NCBI RefSeq assembly: GCF_001598495.1
Contig: NZ_BCZB01000010.1
Span: forward strand, 1-64,000
DNA length: 64,000 nt
DNA from: Neokomagataea thailandica NBRC 106555
GTDB lineage: Bacteria > Pseudomonadota > Alphaproteobacteria > Acetobacterales > Acetobacteraceae
Direction: 5' to 3'
The position numbers were made by a program, and so were the translations under genes. Under the pieces are notes generated by a model. That model did not search any database. It worked only from the letters and a program-made list of their open reading frames with translations, and was not told the origin of the DNA. Shown here in pieces: positions 10,220-18,975 of the stretch. Positions within the stretch are counted from its first letter, which is position 1; each line of letters starts with the position of its first letter.

Positions 10220-12376
10220 TCACTGAAATTCTGCCTGCATCAAGCTTTCACGAATCATATCCAATCCCTGCTGAGGCAAATAAGCACAGCGCGTCACAAC
10301 ATCCTCTATCGTTAAATCCGGCAAGAGAGAGCGTAAATGCTGAACACTTCTGGCGTGCTCATCTTTCATCTGCCCCACCTGTGCCGAGGCAACCACCAAG
10401 GCAACCGCGCTCATTGGATGACGAGGATAAAGGCAAACCATACGATTAGCCTGCTCTAATGCCTTCTCCCCAGGTAGCCCCACAACCAACGTCATTAAAA
10501 AAAACATTTCATAATATGCTCTCAACGGAGATCCATGCATCGCATCCAGCATCTCCTGCGCACTTTCTGCTGCTACAGTGATATCTTGATCCAAAAGTGC
10601 CTCAAGCGCCGCGCACATAAAACGCTCTCGCACAGAAAGAGAGACGCCAGCCCCCCGAATGACGGAGCGTAAAGAGGTTTTATGCGAAACGGACGAGAGC
10701 AAAAGCCCCCCTTCCGCCATTGTCAATGCCCCCCACAATAAAGCAACGGCAGAGCGCTCTGGCTGCAAGGCTATTGCCTGACGTGCGCCCTCAACACCCC
10801 ATTGAATAATATCTGCGGCCGAGGAATGAAAATCACCATTCAAACGCGATAGCGCCGTCATGGCCGTTACTAACGCCGTATGCGCTCCGTCCGAAGGCTT
10901 ACCAATAAGATGCGTAATACGATCAAAAGATTCCACATTAAACCGCAAAGATAAGCTCAAGGCTCTCATAGATTGTCCAAATCTTGAAAGCTCCTCATCC
11001 CTCCGGTTTGACACACGCATCACATCAGAAAAAATGATCGACCAATGAATATCAGAAAAAATATCACCCAAAACTTTATATATATTGGTACTATTTAAGG
11101 CAGAGATGCTCTCATACCCTCCCCACACCACAATACCACCCGAACGAACATCTATTAAGCGGATAATAATTCTTGGAACATTATCCTGAAAACCAACACG
11201 CAAAACACTGCGAACCACATAATCGATCCCAGATTTTTTACATAATTCAATAAAATCTTCGCTTTCACTCTCTCCTTGAAAAGGGACGACCTGAAAAAGT
11301 TTAGCCCTCAAGAAAAACATTTCCAAACATTCATGAAGGTCCTCTGAGCTTGGGCAATCCTTCCATGTCTCAGGCTCCAAAATCATTGGCTCCTGAATAT
11401 AGACCGAGATGCGCCGAACAGTATCAAATTGTCCATTTTGGGGATGAGAAGAGCTTACCAGCATGGGGTCGCGATCAATAAAAGACACCTCCCCAGCATC
11501 TGACACTAAACCAAAATGCGCACCAAACCCTTGTGCCTGTTTACGGTCCCGAAGAAAGTGCCCTTCCTGAGAGAGAGCAGCAACCGCCTCTGCTTCATGC
11601 GCAATACGCATCGGTTGTGCACTTTGATCATAGCGCAATACCTGCTCTAATAACTCCCGCGTCGTTTGATCGATATTTATCTCTACCGACTCTTCTGACA
11701 ATAATCTCTTATAATGAACAACAAAAGAACGAGCCCGCGCCAAATCATTGACCCGGACAGATCCCTCAATACGCGCCCGCCAAGCTACCTCATTGAGTGA
11801 ATCGATCGCCAATAACCGTGTAACGGCCTCTTCCATCCCAACGACATCCTGCACCTCCATGAGAGATGCTTCATATTGCGCGATCGAGTATTTACGTAAA
11901 TTCAAACGCTGAAGATCCAGCCACTCATCCAAAGCAGGATCAATCCCATCTAAATCTGGAAGTAATTTTTCACCAGACTCCATAAAGATTGACGCAGCCT
12001 GCAGACCGCCCGATTTTAGACGCTCCACATCAACAGAAGTCAAAATAGGCTTTAACGTCAAAGAGCTACGCTGGACATCTATAACACTACCCCCCAACGG
12101 CCGCAGCGCCTCCTGCAAGCGATGAATTTCTTGCCTCAAGGACGCCCGGGCCATATCCTCTGGGCGCTTACTCCACAACAGCTCCGCCAAATGTGACCGC
12201 AAAACAGGCTTCCGGTTCGCCAAAGCCAAAACGGCCAACAACGCACGTGTTTTTCCGCCAATAGGTAAGAGGCTTGTTCCGTCTACTGCACACGCTTCCA
12301 TATGACCGATTAATTTCAGTCTAAAGACAGAAGAATCCGCTTCACGGTCCGATAAAATTTTTAATAAAGACGTCAT
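10220..12376 (-). CDS. SARP/BTAD-type transcriptional regulator with FlgO/TolB-like and TPR-like regions
   Basis: A 718-residue predicted DNA-binding regulator. Residues about 18-100 form an OmpR/PhoB-type winged helix (FRLKLIGHMEACAVDG, then KTRALLAVLALA and ASLRQEIHRLQEAL). Residues about 107-250 look like a bacterial transcriptional activator (BTAD) domain with TPR-like helices. Residues about 305-440 (from RRISVYIQEP to RLIDVRSGGIVVWGGYES) resemble the beta-alpha FlgO/TolB-N-like domain often found after such regulators. The remaining 280 residues are helical and TPR-like. There is no transmembrane segment. It stands alone with an AT-rich upstream region and no obvious target genes beside it. 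The signal sensed is unknown. Confidence 0.7.
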   Translation of the reverse strand: MTSLLKILSDREADSSVFRLKLIGHMEACAVDGTSLLPIGGKTRALLAVLALANRKPVLRSHLAELLWSKRPEDMARASLRQEIHRLQEALRPLGGSVIDVQRSSLTLKPILTSVDVERLKSGGLQAASIFMESGEKLLPDLDGIDPALDEWLDLQRLNLRKYSIAQYEASLMEVQDVVGMEEAVTRLLAIDSLNEVAWRARIEGSVRVNDLARARSFVVHYKRLLSEESVEINIDQTTRELLEQVLRYDQSAQPMRIAHEAEAVAALSQEGHFLRDRKQAQGFGAHFGLVSDAGEVSFIDRDPMLVSSSHPQNGQFDTVRRISVYIQEPMILEPETWKDCPSSEDLHECLEMFFLRAKLFQVVPFQGESESEDFIELCKKSGIDYVVRSVLRVGFQDNVPRIIIRLIDVRSGGIVVWGGYESISALNSTNIYKVLGDIFSDIHWSIIFSDVMRVSNRRDEELSRFGQSMRALSLSLRFNVESFDRITHLIGKPSDGAHTALVTAMTALSRLNGDFHSSAADIIQWGVEGARQAIALQPERSAVALLWGALTMAEGGLLLSSVSHKTSLRSVIRGAGVSLSVRERFMCAALEALLDQDITVAAESAQEMLDAMHGSPLRAYYEMFFLMTLVVGLPGEKALEQANRMVCLYPRHPMSAVALVVASAQVGQMKDEHARSVQHLRSLLPDLTIEDVVTRCAYLPQQGLDMIRESLMQAEFQ

Positions 12377-12564
12377 TTTTATACCTATTAATTATAATAA
12401 ATTAAGAAAAAAGTTAGTGCCTCAAGAGATAAATAAAAAACAACAACTCACACCTTCAATACACTTAACCATATAAAAATAACCGCTCAAAATCTTTAAA
12501 AGAAATTTAACCAATATATTGACCATATATTAAATCGCCTCCATCAATAAAGATTATAAAAACA
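12377..12564. other. AT-rich intergenic region upstream of the SARP-type regulator
   Basis: Strongly AT-rich DNA with many A and T runs, unlike the surrounding coding sequence. It holds the promoter region of the leftward regulator gene and follows the end of the leftward hydrolase gene. No open frame of note is present. Such DNA is a typical target for nucleoid silencing proteins, but no specific site can be named. Confidence 0.5.
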
Positions 12565-13275
12565 TTATTCAAACACTTCCTTCAAAAAGCCAACAATACC
12601 CTGCCACGATCTCTGATCTGTCAATCTATTATACATCAACCCACGCTCAGGTGCATTTGCATGTGGGTTCGTAAATGCATGCCCCACATGCCCATAAGCG
12701 TGCAGTTGCCAATCCGCTTTTCTACGCGTCATTTCCTGCGTAAAGTCTAATACCTGCTCCGGCACCGCCAAAGGATCATCCCATCCATGATGAACCGATA
12801 TTTTAGCGGTAATGTCCCCCCTCTCCAAGGCGGGGTCACTCCCTAGCAGGCCATGTAGACTTACAACACCACGTAAGCCTCCCTGCCCAGAGCGTACAAC
12901 ATCTAACACCGCCATGCCGCCAAAGCAGTACCCCAAAGCCGCCAGCCTATCTGGCTCAGCCCCAGACAAAGAGCGCGCAAATTCAACAGCCACCCCAACA
13001 CGACGCGCTAGCCCAGCACGATCCTTCAGCCATGGCTCAATAAGATGCGTGTTATCTCCACCGGGAGAACCCACAACACCCTTACCGAATAAATCGATAG
13101 CAACACCAATATAGCCCAGATCAGCAACGCGCTCAGCGATGGTATGCTCAAGAACACCACGCCCCGCCCACTGATGAGCAATCAACACAACCGGAGCTTT
13201 ATCGCGTGACGGCCGCGCAATAGCAGCCTCCAAAATAGCTTGACCATCATAATAGTCACTATATTCGAGACTCAC
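12565..13275 (-). CDS. dienelactone hydrolase family protein
   Basis: A 236-residue alpha/beta hydrolase. The nucleophile elbow is GYCFGG with Cys117, as in carboxymethylenebutenolidase, rather than Ser. The acid residue is in HHGWDDPL and the His in GHVGHAFTNPHA. The N-terminal strand ends VVLIAHQWAGRG, typical of dienelactone hydrolase family members. Family enzymes open lactone rings, but most chromosomal members have unknown substrates, and no aromatic degradation genes lie nearby. It is transcribed leftward, between the small membrane protein and the SARP-type regulator. Confidence 0.85.
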   Translation of the reverse strand: MSLEYSDYYDGQAILEAAIARPSRDKAPVVLIAHQWAGRGVLEHTIAERVADLGYIGVAIDLFGKGVVGSPGGDNTHLIEPWLKDRAGLARRVGVAVEFARSLSGAEPDRLAALGYCFGGMAVLDVVRSGQGGLRGVVSLHGLLGSDPALERGDITAKISVHHGWDDPLAVPEQVLDFTQEMTRRKADWQLHAYGHVGHAFTNPHANAPERGLMYNRLTDQRSWQGIVGFLKEVFE

Positions 13276-13333
13276 ACCACGCTCCTCACTCAGACGAACT
13301 GTTTGTATATAATTAATACATTCGAGCCTAAAT

Positions 13334-13495
13334 TCAATGTGAAACAGGCCATAAGAAATGAATTAATAACGCAGCAGAAACCAAAATAACATCAATCACC
13401 AGAATAACCCATAAACCATAAAAACGCGGCTTAGGGGCTAGCTCCGGCTGCCCTCCCTCCCTTGCGGAAGAGAGGAGAGAATGCAGATCGCTCAT
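13334..13495 (-). CDS. small single-pass membrane protein
   Basis: A 53-residue protein starting [15 protein letters not shown]. It has a polar N-terminal third containing PELAPKPRF, then one hydrophobic segment ([19 protein letters not shown]) and a short tail. The start at 13493-13495 overlaps the thyX stop as ATGA, which supports translation coupled to thyX. I do not recognise the family. An upstream in-frame Met would lie inside thyX and is less likely. Confidence 0.6.
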   Translation of the reverse strand: MSDLHSLLSSAREGGQPELAPKPRFYGLWVILVIDVILVSAALLIHFLWPVSH

Positions 13496-14400
13496 GCGCC
13501 TTGCAACGCCGCATGCATTTCGGACCATTCACGCTTTGTAAGCCCAGAAGTCTCCTGAATAACGTTTTCACCAGCCAGCTGACGCTGCAACACGCGCAGC
13601 ATACCGGCAGAAAATGTAAACGCCCCTAAACGATACTCCCGGAAAGCTGCTTCTGTCTGAGGAACCCATGCCCGCAGAATATCCAGCATCTTCTCAGCAT
13701 AAACACGAATTTCATACTGGGCATGCGGATCTGCACGCAGTGCCAAGAAATGCATAAAGTTATGCAGATCAATCTTCCAGTACCACTGTGTATAGGTATT
13801 CAGCGTCAAGTTCATACGCGCCAATTCACGAGCAAGCCCATAACGCTCTTCGTCCAAGAGCTCCTCGTAATGATCATAGCAACGGCTAGCATCACTGCGC
13901 AGAAGATTTAACACCTCATGCGCCTTATCAGCGTCCAGCGCGTCGCTGCGCCCCTGCCGATTGGACGAGCTTTGTGAGGCCACTTGCTCTAAATTCGGCA
14001 AATAAAACTCACGATCCAGAATAGAATAACGCGCCGAATACTCATTCACACTCGCCATGCGGTGCCGAATCCACTGCCGTGCCACAAAAACAGGCAGCTT
14101 CACATGAAACTTGATCTCGCACATTTCAAAGGGCGTTGAATGACGATGACGCATCAGATAGCGGATAAGTCCCGCATCCTCTGATGTCTTGCGTGTGCCT
14201 CTACCATAGGAAACGCGCGCAGCCTGCACGACCGCGCTATCATCGCCCATGTAATCAACAACACGTAAAAAACCATGATCGAGCACCTCGATCGGCTTAG
14301 CAAGAAGCTCTTCCATCGCCGGGACAGTCGGCCGAGAGGTCAGCTTAGGTTCGAGGCGCAGAGATTCAATCTCAGCGCGTTGTTCAGATGTCAATGCCAT
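13492..14400 (-). CDS. thyX: FAD-dependent thymidylate synthase ThyX
   Basis: Makes dTMP from dUMP using methylene-tetrahydrofolate, with FAD and NADPH as reductant, in place of ThyA. The 302-residue product carries the ThyX signature [13 protein letters not shown] at residues 112-124, matching RHRxxSxNExSxR, and the flanking [20 protein letters not shown] block that binds FAD. Length is typical of alphaproteobacterial ThyX. The downstream small membrane protein overlaps its stop. The opposite-strand ssrA promoter begins only about 55 bases from its start. Confidence 0.95.
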   Translation of the reverse strand: MALTSEQRAEIESLRLEPKLTSRPTVPAMEELLAKPIEVLDHGFLRVVDYMGDDSAVVQAARVSYGRGTRKTSEDAGLIRYLMRHRHSTPFEMCEIKFHVKLPVFVARQWIRHRMASVNEYSARYSILDREFYLPNLEQVASQSSSNRQGRSDALDADKAHEVLNLLRSDASRCYDHYEELLDEERYGLARELARMNLTLNTYTQWYWKIDLHNFMHFLALRADPHAQYEIRVYAEKMLDILRAWVPQTEAAFREYRLGAFTFSAGMLRVLQRQLAGENVIQETSGLTKREWSEMHAALQGA

Positions 14401-14454
14401 GCCGATGGCATACCATCAAAAGCCACCATAAGTCACCCACGTTCATGATGAGAC

Positions 14455-14483
14455 TTGCAGACGAAAATCAAAAAGACTATAAC
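14455..14483 (+). promoter_or_regulatory. predicted sigma-70-type promoter of ssrA
   Basis: A -35 element TTGCAG at 14455-14460 and a -10 element TATAAC at 14478-14483, separated by 17 bases. This predicts a transcript start near 14490, ahead of the acceptor piece of the tmRNA. It lies in the short gap between the divergent thyX start and ssrA. Confidence 0.55.
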
Positions 14484-14489
14484 GATCTC

Positions 14490-14775
14490 GCTCAGGTTTT
14501 CCTGGCTATGGTGATAAACGGTAAGTGGAATAATTGTTGTGGACCCGGGGGCAGTGCCCGGCGTCTCCACCAAAACAACACACCCGCACTAAGCAGGTGT
14601 TTGTGGGGACGAAACAGGCTCGACACGCATGGTAAAGACTTACCTTTTGCCCGGCATTGTACCGCCGTTATCGGGCTAAACTTTTAAGTGCCAATGATAA
14701 CTCACAGGTGCTCGCTGTTGCTGCATAAGCGATAAGCGCGGTTCGGGAGGGCACCGGGCAACAGAAGCCCTCCCA
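14490..14775 (+). ncRNA. ssrA: transfer-messenger RNA, circularly permuted two-piece form
   Basis: Rescues stalled ribosomes and tags the nascent protein for degradation. The acceptor piece comes first and ends with GTCTCC, discriminator A and encoded CCA at 14570-14572, preceded by the alphaproteobacterial segment GGACCCGGGGGCAGTGCCCG. After a 32-base intervening stretch the coding piece begins GGGGACGAAACAGGCTCGAC at 14605. GGGGAC pairs with GTCTCC to rebuild the acceptor stem. The tag frame starts with GCC at 14690 and reads ANDNSQVLAVAA, with stop TAA at 14726-14728; the tRNA-borne Ala precedes it. The 5' end of the acceptor piece and the 3' end of the coding piece are estimates. Confidence 0.92.
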
Positions 14776-14784
14776 CCTCTTTTT
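14745..14784 (+). terminator. probable terminator of ssrA
   Basis: GGGAGGGC at 14745-14752 pairs perfectly with GCCCTCCC at 14767-14774, followed after a few bases by a T run at 14780-14784. The stem may also be a structural helix of the coding piece. Confidence 0.6.
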
Positions 14785-14867
14785 ATATATAAAAAGACCT
14801 TGCCAAGTCTTTATCTCTGGCGCAGACCTTAAGAACCTTTATCAAAAAGTTTGACGGTTTTGCGACT

Positions 14868-15404
14868 ATGAGTGACGACCATAACGACGACTTCGAAGCC
14901 AACCTACCGGAGAGCCTTCTCCCTTATGATGCGTGGATAGAAGACGCCTATCGTAGCGTTATGTGCCGCGCACTCTCACACGTTGCTCAAGAAGGCCTAC
15001 CCGGTGAGCATCACTTCTACCTAACTTTCAAAACAAATGCTGCTGGTGTTAACATTCCAAGTCGCCTTTCTGCGCAATACCCGCAAGAGATGACCATTGT
15101 TTTACAGCACCAGTTTACTAATCTGAGCGTTGACGCCGAACACAAAGAAATTCGCGTCACCCTTTCTTTTGGTGGCGTTCCTAGCCCGCTCATTATCCCT
15201 GTCTCTGCGGTTGTAGCGTTCGCAGACCCACACATGCATATGGCCTTTCGCTTCTCAGAACCCACAGTTGCGGAAGACGTCGCCAGCGTTAAAAGCACTC
15301 CCGCCTCCCCACCAGAGACCGAAACCTCCAAAACCGATGAAACCACATCGGGCGAAGCTGAAGTTGTCAGCTTAGCGGCTTTCCGCAAGCGACCAACCCC
15401 CTAA
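14868..15404 (+). CDS. sspB: SspB, ssrA-tag adaptor for ClpXP (alphaproteobacterial type)
   Basis: A 178-residue SspB-family adaptor that binds ssrA-tagged proteins and hands them to the ClpXP protease. The folded domain spans about residues 15-130, with PYDAWIEDAYRSVMCRAL, HFYLTFKTNAAGVNIPSRL, MTIVLQHQFTNL and the FGGVPSPLIIPVSAVVAFADP strand block. After a low-complexity acidic linker the protein ends EVVSLAAFRKRP, the short conserved tail that docks on ClpX in this family. It lies about 90 bases after the tmRNA gene on the same strand, so tag and adaptor genes are neighbours. Confidence 0.9.
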   Translation: MSDDHNDDFEANLPESLLPYDAWIEDAYRSVMCRALSHVAQEGLPGEHHFYLTFKTNAAGVNIPSRLSAQYPQEMTIVLQHQFTNLSVDAEHKEIRVTLSFGGVPSPLIIPVSAVVAFADPHMHMAFRFSEPTVAEDVASVKSTPASPPETETSKTDETTSGEAEVVSLAAFRKRPTP

Positions 15405-15464
15405 TCCCCTGCTACCTTCCAGTAGCGGGCTCCATTCCCACCATAACAACGAGCACATCATTCT

Positions 15465-15857
15465 ATGCGCTTCACCGTTGACCGCCTTGATCATATCGTC
15501 CTGACCGTTCGCGATCGTGATGTTTCAGCCTCGTGGTATCAGCGTGTTTTGGGAATGGATATCGAAGAATACGGCCGCAATAATCGCGTTAGCCTCAATT
15601 TTGGCGGCCAAAAAATCAATCTTCGCCCCGAAGCCGCAGAAGGCTGGAAAACTGCCGAAGGTGCTCAACCAGGCACATCAGACCTGTGCTTTACGACGGC
15701 TATAGAAAGCACACATATTATTCAGCACTTAACATTGTGCGGCGTGCAGGTGGTCGAAGGACCGACGGCACGCATTGGTGCGCTCGGCCCTTTAACCTCT
15801 GTGTATTGCCACGACCCTGATGGCAACCTAGTCGAAATTGCATCCTATAAAGGATGA
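15465..15857 (+). CDS. VOC family (glyoxalase-like) protein
   Basis: A 130-residue vicinal oxygen chelate protein made of two beta-alpha-beta-beta-beta modules. The first module begins DRLDHIVLTVRDRDVSASWYQRVLG, with a metal-ligand His at HIVL. The second ends SVYCHDPDGNLVEIASY, with the conserved DPDGN and a Glu ligand. The chain is short for lactoylglutathione lyase and is closer to YaeR-like or fosfomycin-resistance-like members, so the substrate cannot be assigned. It follows sspB by 60 bases and may be cotranscribed with it. Confidence 0.85.
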   Translation: MRFTVDRLDHIVLTVRDRDVSASWYQRVLGMDIEEYGRNNRVSLNFGGQKINLRPEAAEGWKTAEGAQPGTSDLCFTTAIESTHIIQHLTLCGVQVVEGPTARIGALGPLTSVYCHDPDGNLVEIASYKG

Positions 15858-15862
15858 GAATT

Positions 15863-16081
15863 TTACCAGTTTTTAGAAATCATCCAAAACTCTTCCGATG
15901 TCAGCGTAATGGCATTACTGCCTTCAGTTTCCGAAGCCGCCAAGGCCAAAGCCGCAATCCGTTCAATCATCAACGTCTTGCGCTGATGAGCCTCGGATTG
16001 TTCTTGCGCGTGCGAAAGTGTTTTCAGTGCTGATTGCGCTGCTTTTACCACTCGCTTCGCATCAATGGCTGCATAAGACAT
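15863..16081 (-). CDS. small hypothetical protein
   Basis: A 72-residue product starting MSYAAIDAKRVVKAAQ at 16079-16081, with GGAG nine bases upstream as ribosome binding site. A GTG five codons earlier is the other possible start. It is mainly helical, with an Ala-rich stretch IERIAALALAASE, and has no signal peptide or membrane segment. I do not recognise the family. It faces the VOC gene tail to tail with only a few bases between them. Confidence 0.5.
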   Translation of the reverse strand: MSYAAIDAKRVVKAAQSALKTLSHAQEQSEAHQRKTLMIERIAALALAASETEGSNAITLTSEEFWMISKNW

Positions 16082-16419
16082 ATACTGTATCTCCACTCAC
16101 AAAAGACATTCAACGCCCCCATGATAGCGCAGGCATAGCAACGCTGCAAAACATGTTCAGATATGCCTTCAGCCCGCATATGCCCCTGCCCGCCAAGACA
16201 AACGTCAGCATATTTTCTACAAATTACAGAACATCCGGAGAATACACCCTAGCCACTGTCGTAGGCACTCCTTACACTCCAGTGTCAAAAGACGTCATAT
16301 TTTCTCAGTTTTGCCTCATTCATAGTCTACGAATGACAGAACTTCCGTCCATCTAGCCGCTAGGTCTCATGCCGCCCATGCCCAGCCCTACATGCCCCAG
16401 CTCCATCAAAAGCTCTCAC
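16082..16419. other. intergenic region without a supported gene
   Basis: About 340 bases between the small hypothetical gene (leftward) and the lytic transglycosylase (rightward), so it should hold two divergent promoters. The open frames here are short, lack family features and differ in composition from neighbouring genes. I see no RNA gene. Confidence 0.5.
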
Positions 16420-17730
16420 ATGAACTTAATGCGCTCTGGCATAGCACTGGGCGCCATCAGCCTTTTAGCCGCCTGTGCTAATCAAGCTGATATTACCCCC
16501 TCAGGTAACTCGCTTCCCGTTGCGCAAGAAGCTGAGCATTATCAAGCGCGCGCCAAATCGTATTACGCCCCCCCCGGCCCCGCCAATGACCCATGGGGCC
16601 CCTATATTCACGAAGCCTCAGACCGGTTCGACGTACCAGAGCGCTGGATCCGTGCCGTGATTGAGCGTGAATCCGGCGGACGACTATTTGATTCAAGCGG
16701 CCACTTTGTCACGTCTGTCCCGGGGGCAATGGGGCTTATGCAATTAATGCCCCCAACCTATGATGACCTACGTAACCAATATAACCTTAATGATGACCCA
16801 TATGATCCGCATGACAACATCTTGGCAGGAACAGCCTATATCCGCCAAATGTACGACATTTATGGTAATCCGGGCTTTTTAGCCGCTTATAATGATGGCC
16901 CGGGCAGCTTGGATAGCTACTTACGGCGCGGTCGCGCCCTACCGCGTGAAACCCGGCGCTACGTCGCATCCATTGGCCCAAAAATCGCTGGTTATTGGCC
17001 CCATAACCGCTCTGCGGCGGATATTCTCGTCTCTCATCATGATCCCAACAGCCACATCGCGGCTGATGATGACAGCAGCCCCCCTCCAAGTGCAGCCAGT
17101 CAAAATGTAAGCTCAGCTTGGGCAAAGCGTGACCAACAAAACGAACAATCTGATACAGATGATACGCCCGACACCTCAACAGGAAGCGAAGGCGCGTCAA
17201 CACCCAGTACACCGCCGACATCCACCACCCCAGAAAGCCCTTCTGATGTCAGCGCCTCTTGGGCCGCACGCGGCATACACTCAACACCAACTGCCCCCCC
17301 CCCAGCACCGCACCCTGCCCCCACGAATAAACTATCCGACGATACAATCAGCGATAACCGCATCACAGCTCAAATTCTACCCGTTGGACACCGACTACAA
17401 GCCCAGTCCATTGTCGCAGAGGTACCAGCATCCGGCCTTCATTATCGCTTAGCCCCCATGCCACACACTACGGCCGCAACGGCAGAAAACACGCCGGGGC
17501 ATTGGGCTATTCAGGTCGGTGCATATGCTTCCTCTGCGCAGGCGCTTGCTGCTGCAAACAAAGCACATAAAACCCGAGGCGGCACGGTACAGGTCACCCC
17601 TATTCACACAGCACACGGTCTATTGTACCGCGCCCGCGTCACAAACCTCAATCACACCACCGCAGAAAATGCATGCCAACACCTGCAAGCTCACACAGCA
17701 TGCGTTGTCGTGCCTCCCGAAACATTCTAG
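16420..17730 (+). CDS. lytic transglycosylase lipoprotein with C-terminal SPOR domain
   Basis: Cleaves peptidoglycan glycan strands to anhydro-muropeptides; the SPOR domain binds denuded glycans at the septum. The start is at MNLMRSGIALGAISLLAAC, giving a lipoprotein signal with lipobox LAAC (Cys19); 17 codons upstream are hydrophilic and unlikely. The SLT domain runs from about residue 70, with the catalytic Glu in IERESGG (about Glu84), then GAMGLMQLMP and LAAYNDGPG. A long Pro/Ser/Thr-rich linker follows, and the SPOR domain begins at GHWAIQVGAYASS (about residue 357). Overall it resembles RlpA-like and MltE/Slt-like fusions. Confidence 0.88.
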   Translation: MNLMRSGIALGAISLLAACANQADITPSGNSLPVAQEAEHYQARAKSYYAPPGPANDPWGPYIHEASDRFDVPERWIRAVIERESGGRLFDSSGHFVTSVPGAMGLMQLMPPTYDDLRNQYNLNDDPYDPHDNILAGTAYIRQMYDIYGNPGFLAAYNDGPGSLDSYLRRGRALPRETRRYVASIGPKIAGYWPHNRSAADILVSHHDPNSHIAADDDSSPPPSAASQNVSSAWAKRDQQNEQSDTDDTPDTSTGSEGASTPSTPPTSTTPESPSDVSASWAARGIHSTPTAPPPAPHPAPTNKLSDDTISDNRITAQILPVGHRLQAQSIVAEVPASGLHYRLAPMPHTTAATAENTPGHWAIQVGAYASSAQALAAANKAHKTRGGTVQVTPIHTAHGLLYRARVTNLNHTTAENACQHLQAHTACVVVPPETF

Positions 17731-17793
17731 TCTCGCTTCTTTCATTCAACATCCACTCGATCTCATTTAAGAGAACTTTCAGGAATCACATTT

Positions 17794-18378
17794 ATGCGTC
17801 GTTTTTTCGCACTATCACTCAAATATGCCATGGTATTCGGTAGCATTGCTCTTGGAGCTAGCGCCGTCCTGCCTCAAACAGCCCATGCGGCCCTTGAAAC
17901 AAACTCTCTCGCACCAGACTTCTCAGCCACCGCAAGCATCGGCGGGCATGAAATTTCATTCCATCTCAAAGAAGCCCTCCAAAAAGGACCGGTCGTTCTC
18001 TATTTTTATCCTGCCGCCTTCACCAAAGGCTGCACGATTGAAGCGCATGACTTTGCAGATGCCGTCCCTGATTTTAAGGCCGCCGGCGCGTCTATTTTTG
18101 GTATTTCGATGGACCCTATCGCCAAGCTAGACAAATTCTCTGTCAGTGAATGCCGCTCTGCTTTCGGCGTCATTGCTGATCCTGATGGCAAGATCACAAA
18201 TAGCTATAAAGCAAAAATGCCTCTTCTGCACATGGCTAGCCGTACGTCTTATGTCATCGCACAGAATGGGCGCGTTGTTTTAACATACGCTTCCATGTCT
18301 CCAGATGAACATGTTGAACGGACACTCGCAGCCGTAAAAGCCCTACAAAATACAAAGCCCCCTTCATCCCCTCAATGA
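17794..18378 (+). CDS. exported peroxiredoxin, BCP/AhpC-TSA type
   Basis: Thiol peroxidase of 194 residues with a signal peptide ending at AHA (residues 30-32), so it should act in the periplasm. The peroxidatic cysteine is Cys80 in PAAFTKGCT, matching PxxxTxxC. A second Cys at 120 (SVSECRS) may be the resolving residue, at a spacing unlike classical BCP. An AGGA ribosome binding site precedes the ATG. It overlaps the following DUF1643 gene as ATGA, so the two are cotranscribed. Confidence 0.87.
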   Translation: MRRFFALSLKYAMVFGSIALGASAVLPQTAHAALETNSLAPDFSATASIGGHEISFHLKEALQKGPVVLYFYPAAFTKGCTIEAHDFADAVPDFKAAGASIFGISMDPIAKLDKFSVSECRSAFGVIADPDGKITNSYKAKMPLLHMASRTSYVIAQNGRVVLTYASMSPDEHVERTLAAVKALQNTKPPSSPQ

Positions 18379-18944
18379 AAGACCTCTTTGAAACGCAGCA
18401 TAACGTCGGTCAGGCCAAGCCACTCAAACTGACCGATGATGTCACCAGCACTGCTGTTTATGGTGGCCCTCAAGACTGCTACCGCTACACATTACGGCGC
18501 GTGTGGCATAAAAATGCCCCCAAACTCATGTGGCTGATGATGAATCCTTCCGTTGCAACCGAATTTGGTGATGACCGTACAGTCGCCAAATGCCAACGTT
18601 ATGCACGTAGTTGGGGGTATGGCAGCATCTTAGTTGGCAACAGCTTTGCTTATCGCTGCACCGACCAAAAGCGCCTTACGGAAGTTGATGACCCCGTCGG
18701 CCCAGAGAATGATACGCATCTGTTAGAGCTCGCAAAAGATGCGGACTTGGTTCTCTTGGCCTATGGCTCTCCACAAATCCGCGCTTTACGTCAACGCGGT
18801 ACAGATGTTGCCCTCATGCTCGAACAGCAGGGCGTTCGTCTCCATACCTTACGCCTCAGCAAATCAGGGCGCCCTGAGCACCCCCTGTATCTTCCCGCCG
18901 ATCTCAAACCAATTTCTGTCCAAGCATCACTGTTAAGCACATAA
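18375..18944 (+). CDS. DUF1643 domain-containing protein
   Basis: A 189-residue protein spanning a full DUF1643 domain. Conserved pieces are YRYTLRRVW, LMWLMMNPSVATEFGDDRTVAKCQRYARSWGYG (in two halves), VGNSFAYR, LAYG and the late RLSKSGRPEHPLYLP block. The function of the family is unknown. The ATG overlaps the peroxiredoxin stop, and a strong terminator follows the gene, so these two genes end a transcription unit. Confidence 0.85.
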   Translation: MKDLFETQHNVGQAKPLKLTDDVTSTAVYGGPQDCYRYTLRRVWHKNAPKLMWLMMNPSVATEFGDDRTVAKCQRYARSWGYGSILVGNSFAYRCTDQKRLTEVDDPVGPENDTHLLELAKDADLVLLAYGSPQIRALRQRGTDVALMLEQQGVRLHTLRLSKSGRPEHPLYLPADLKPISVQASLLST

Positions 18945-18975
18945 AAAAAACCGCCCCGAAGGGCGGTTTTTCTTT
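18943..18975. terminator. bidirectional intrinsic terminator
   Basis: AAAACCGCCC and GGGCGGTTTT form a perfect stem around the tetraloop CGAA, with an A run on one side and a T run on the other. It separates the rightward DUF1643 gene from the leftward porin gene and can serve both. Confidence 0.85.
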
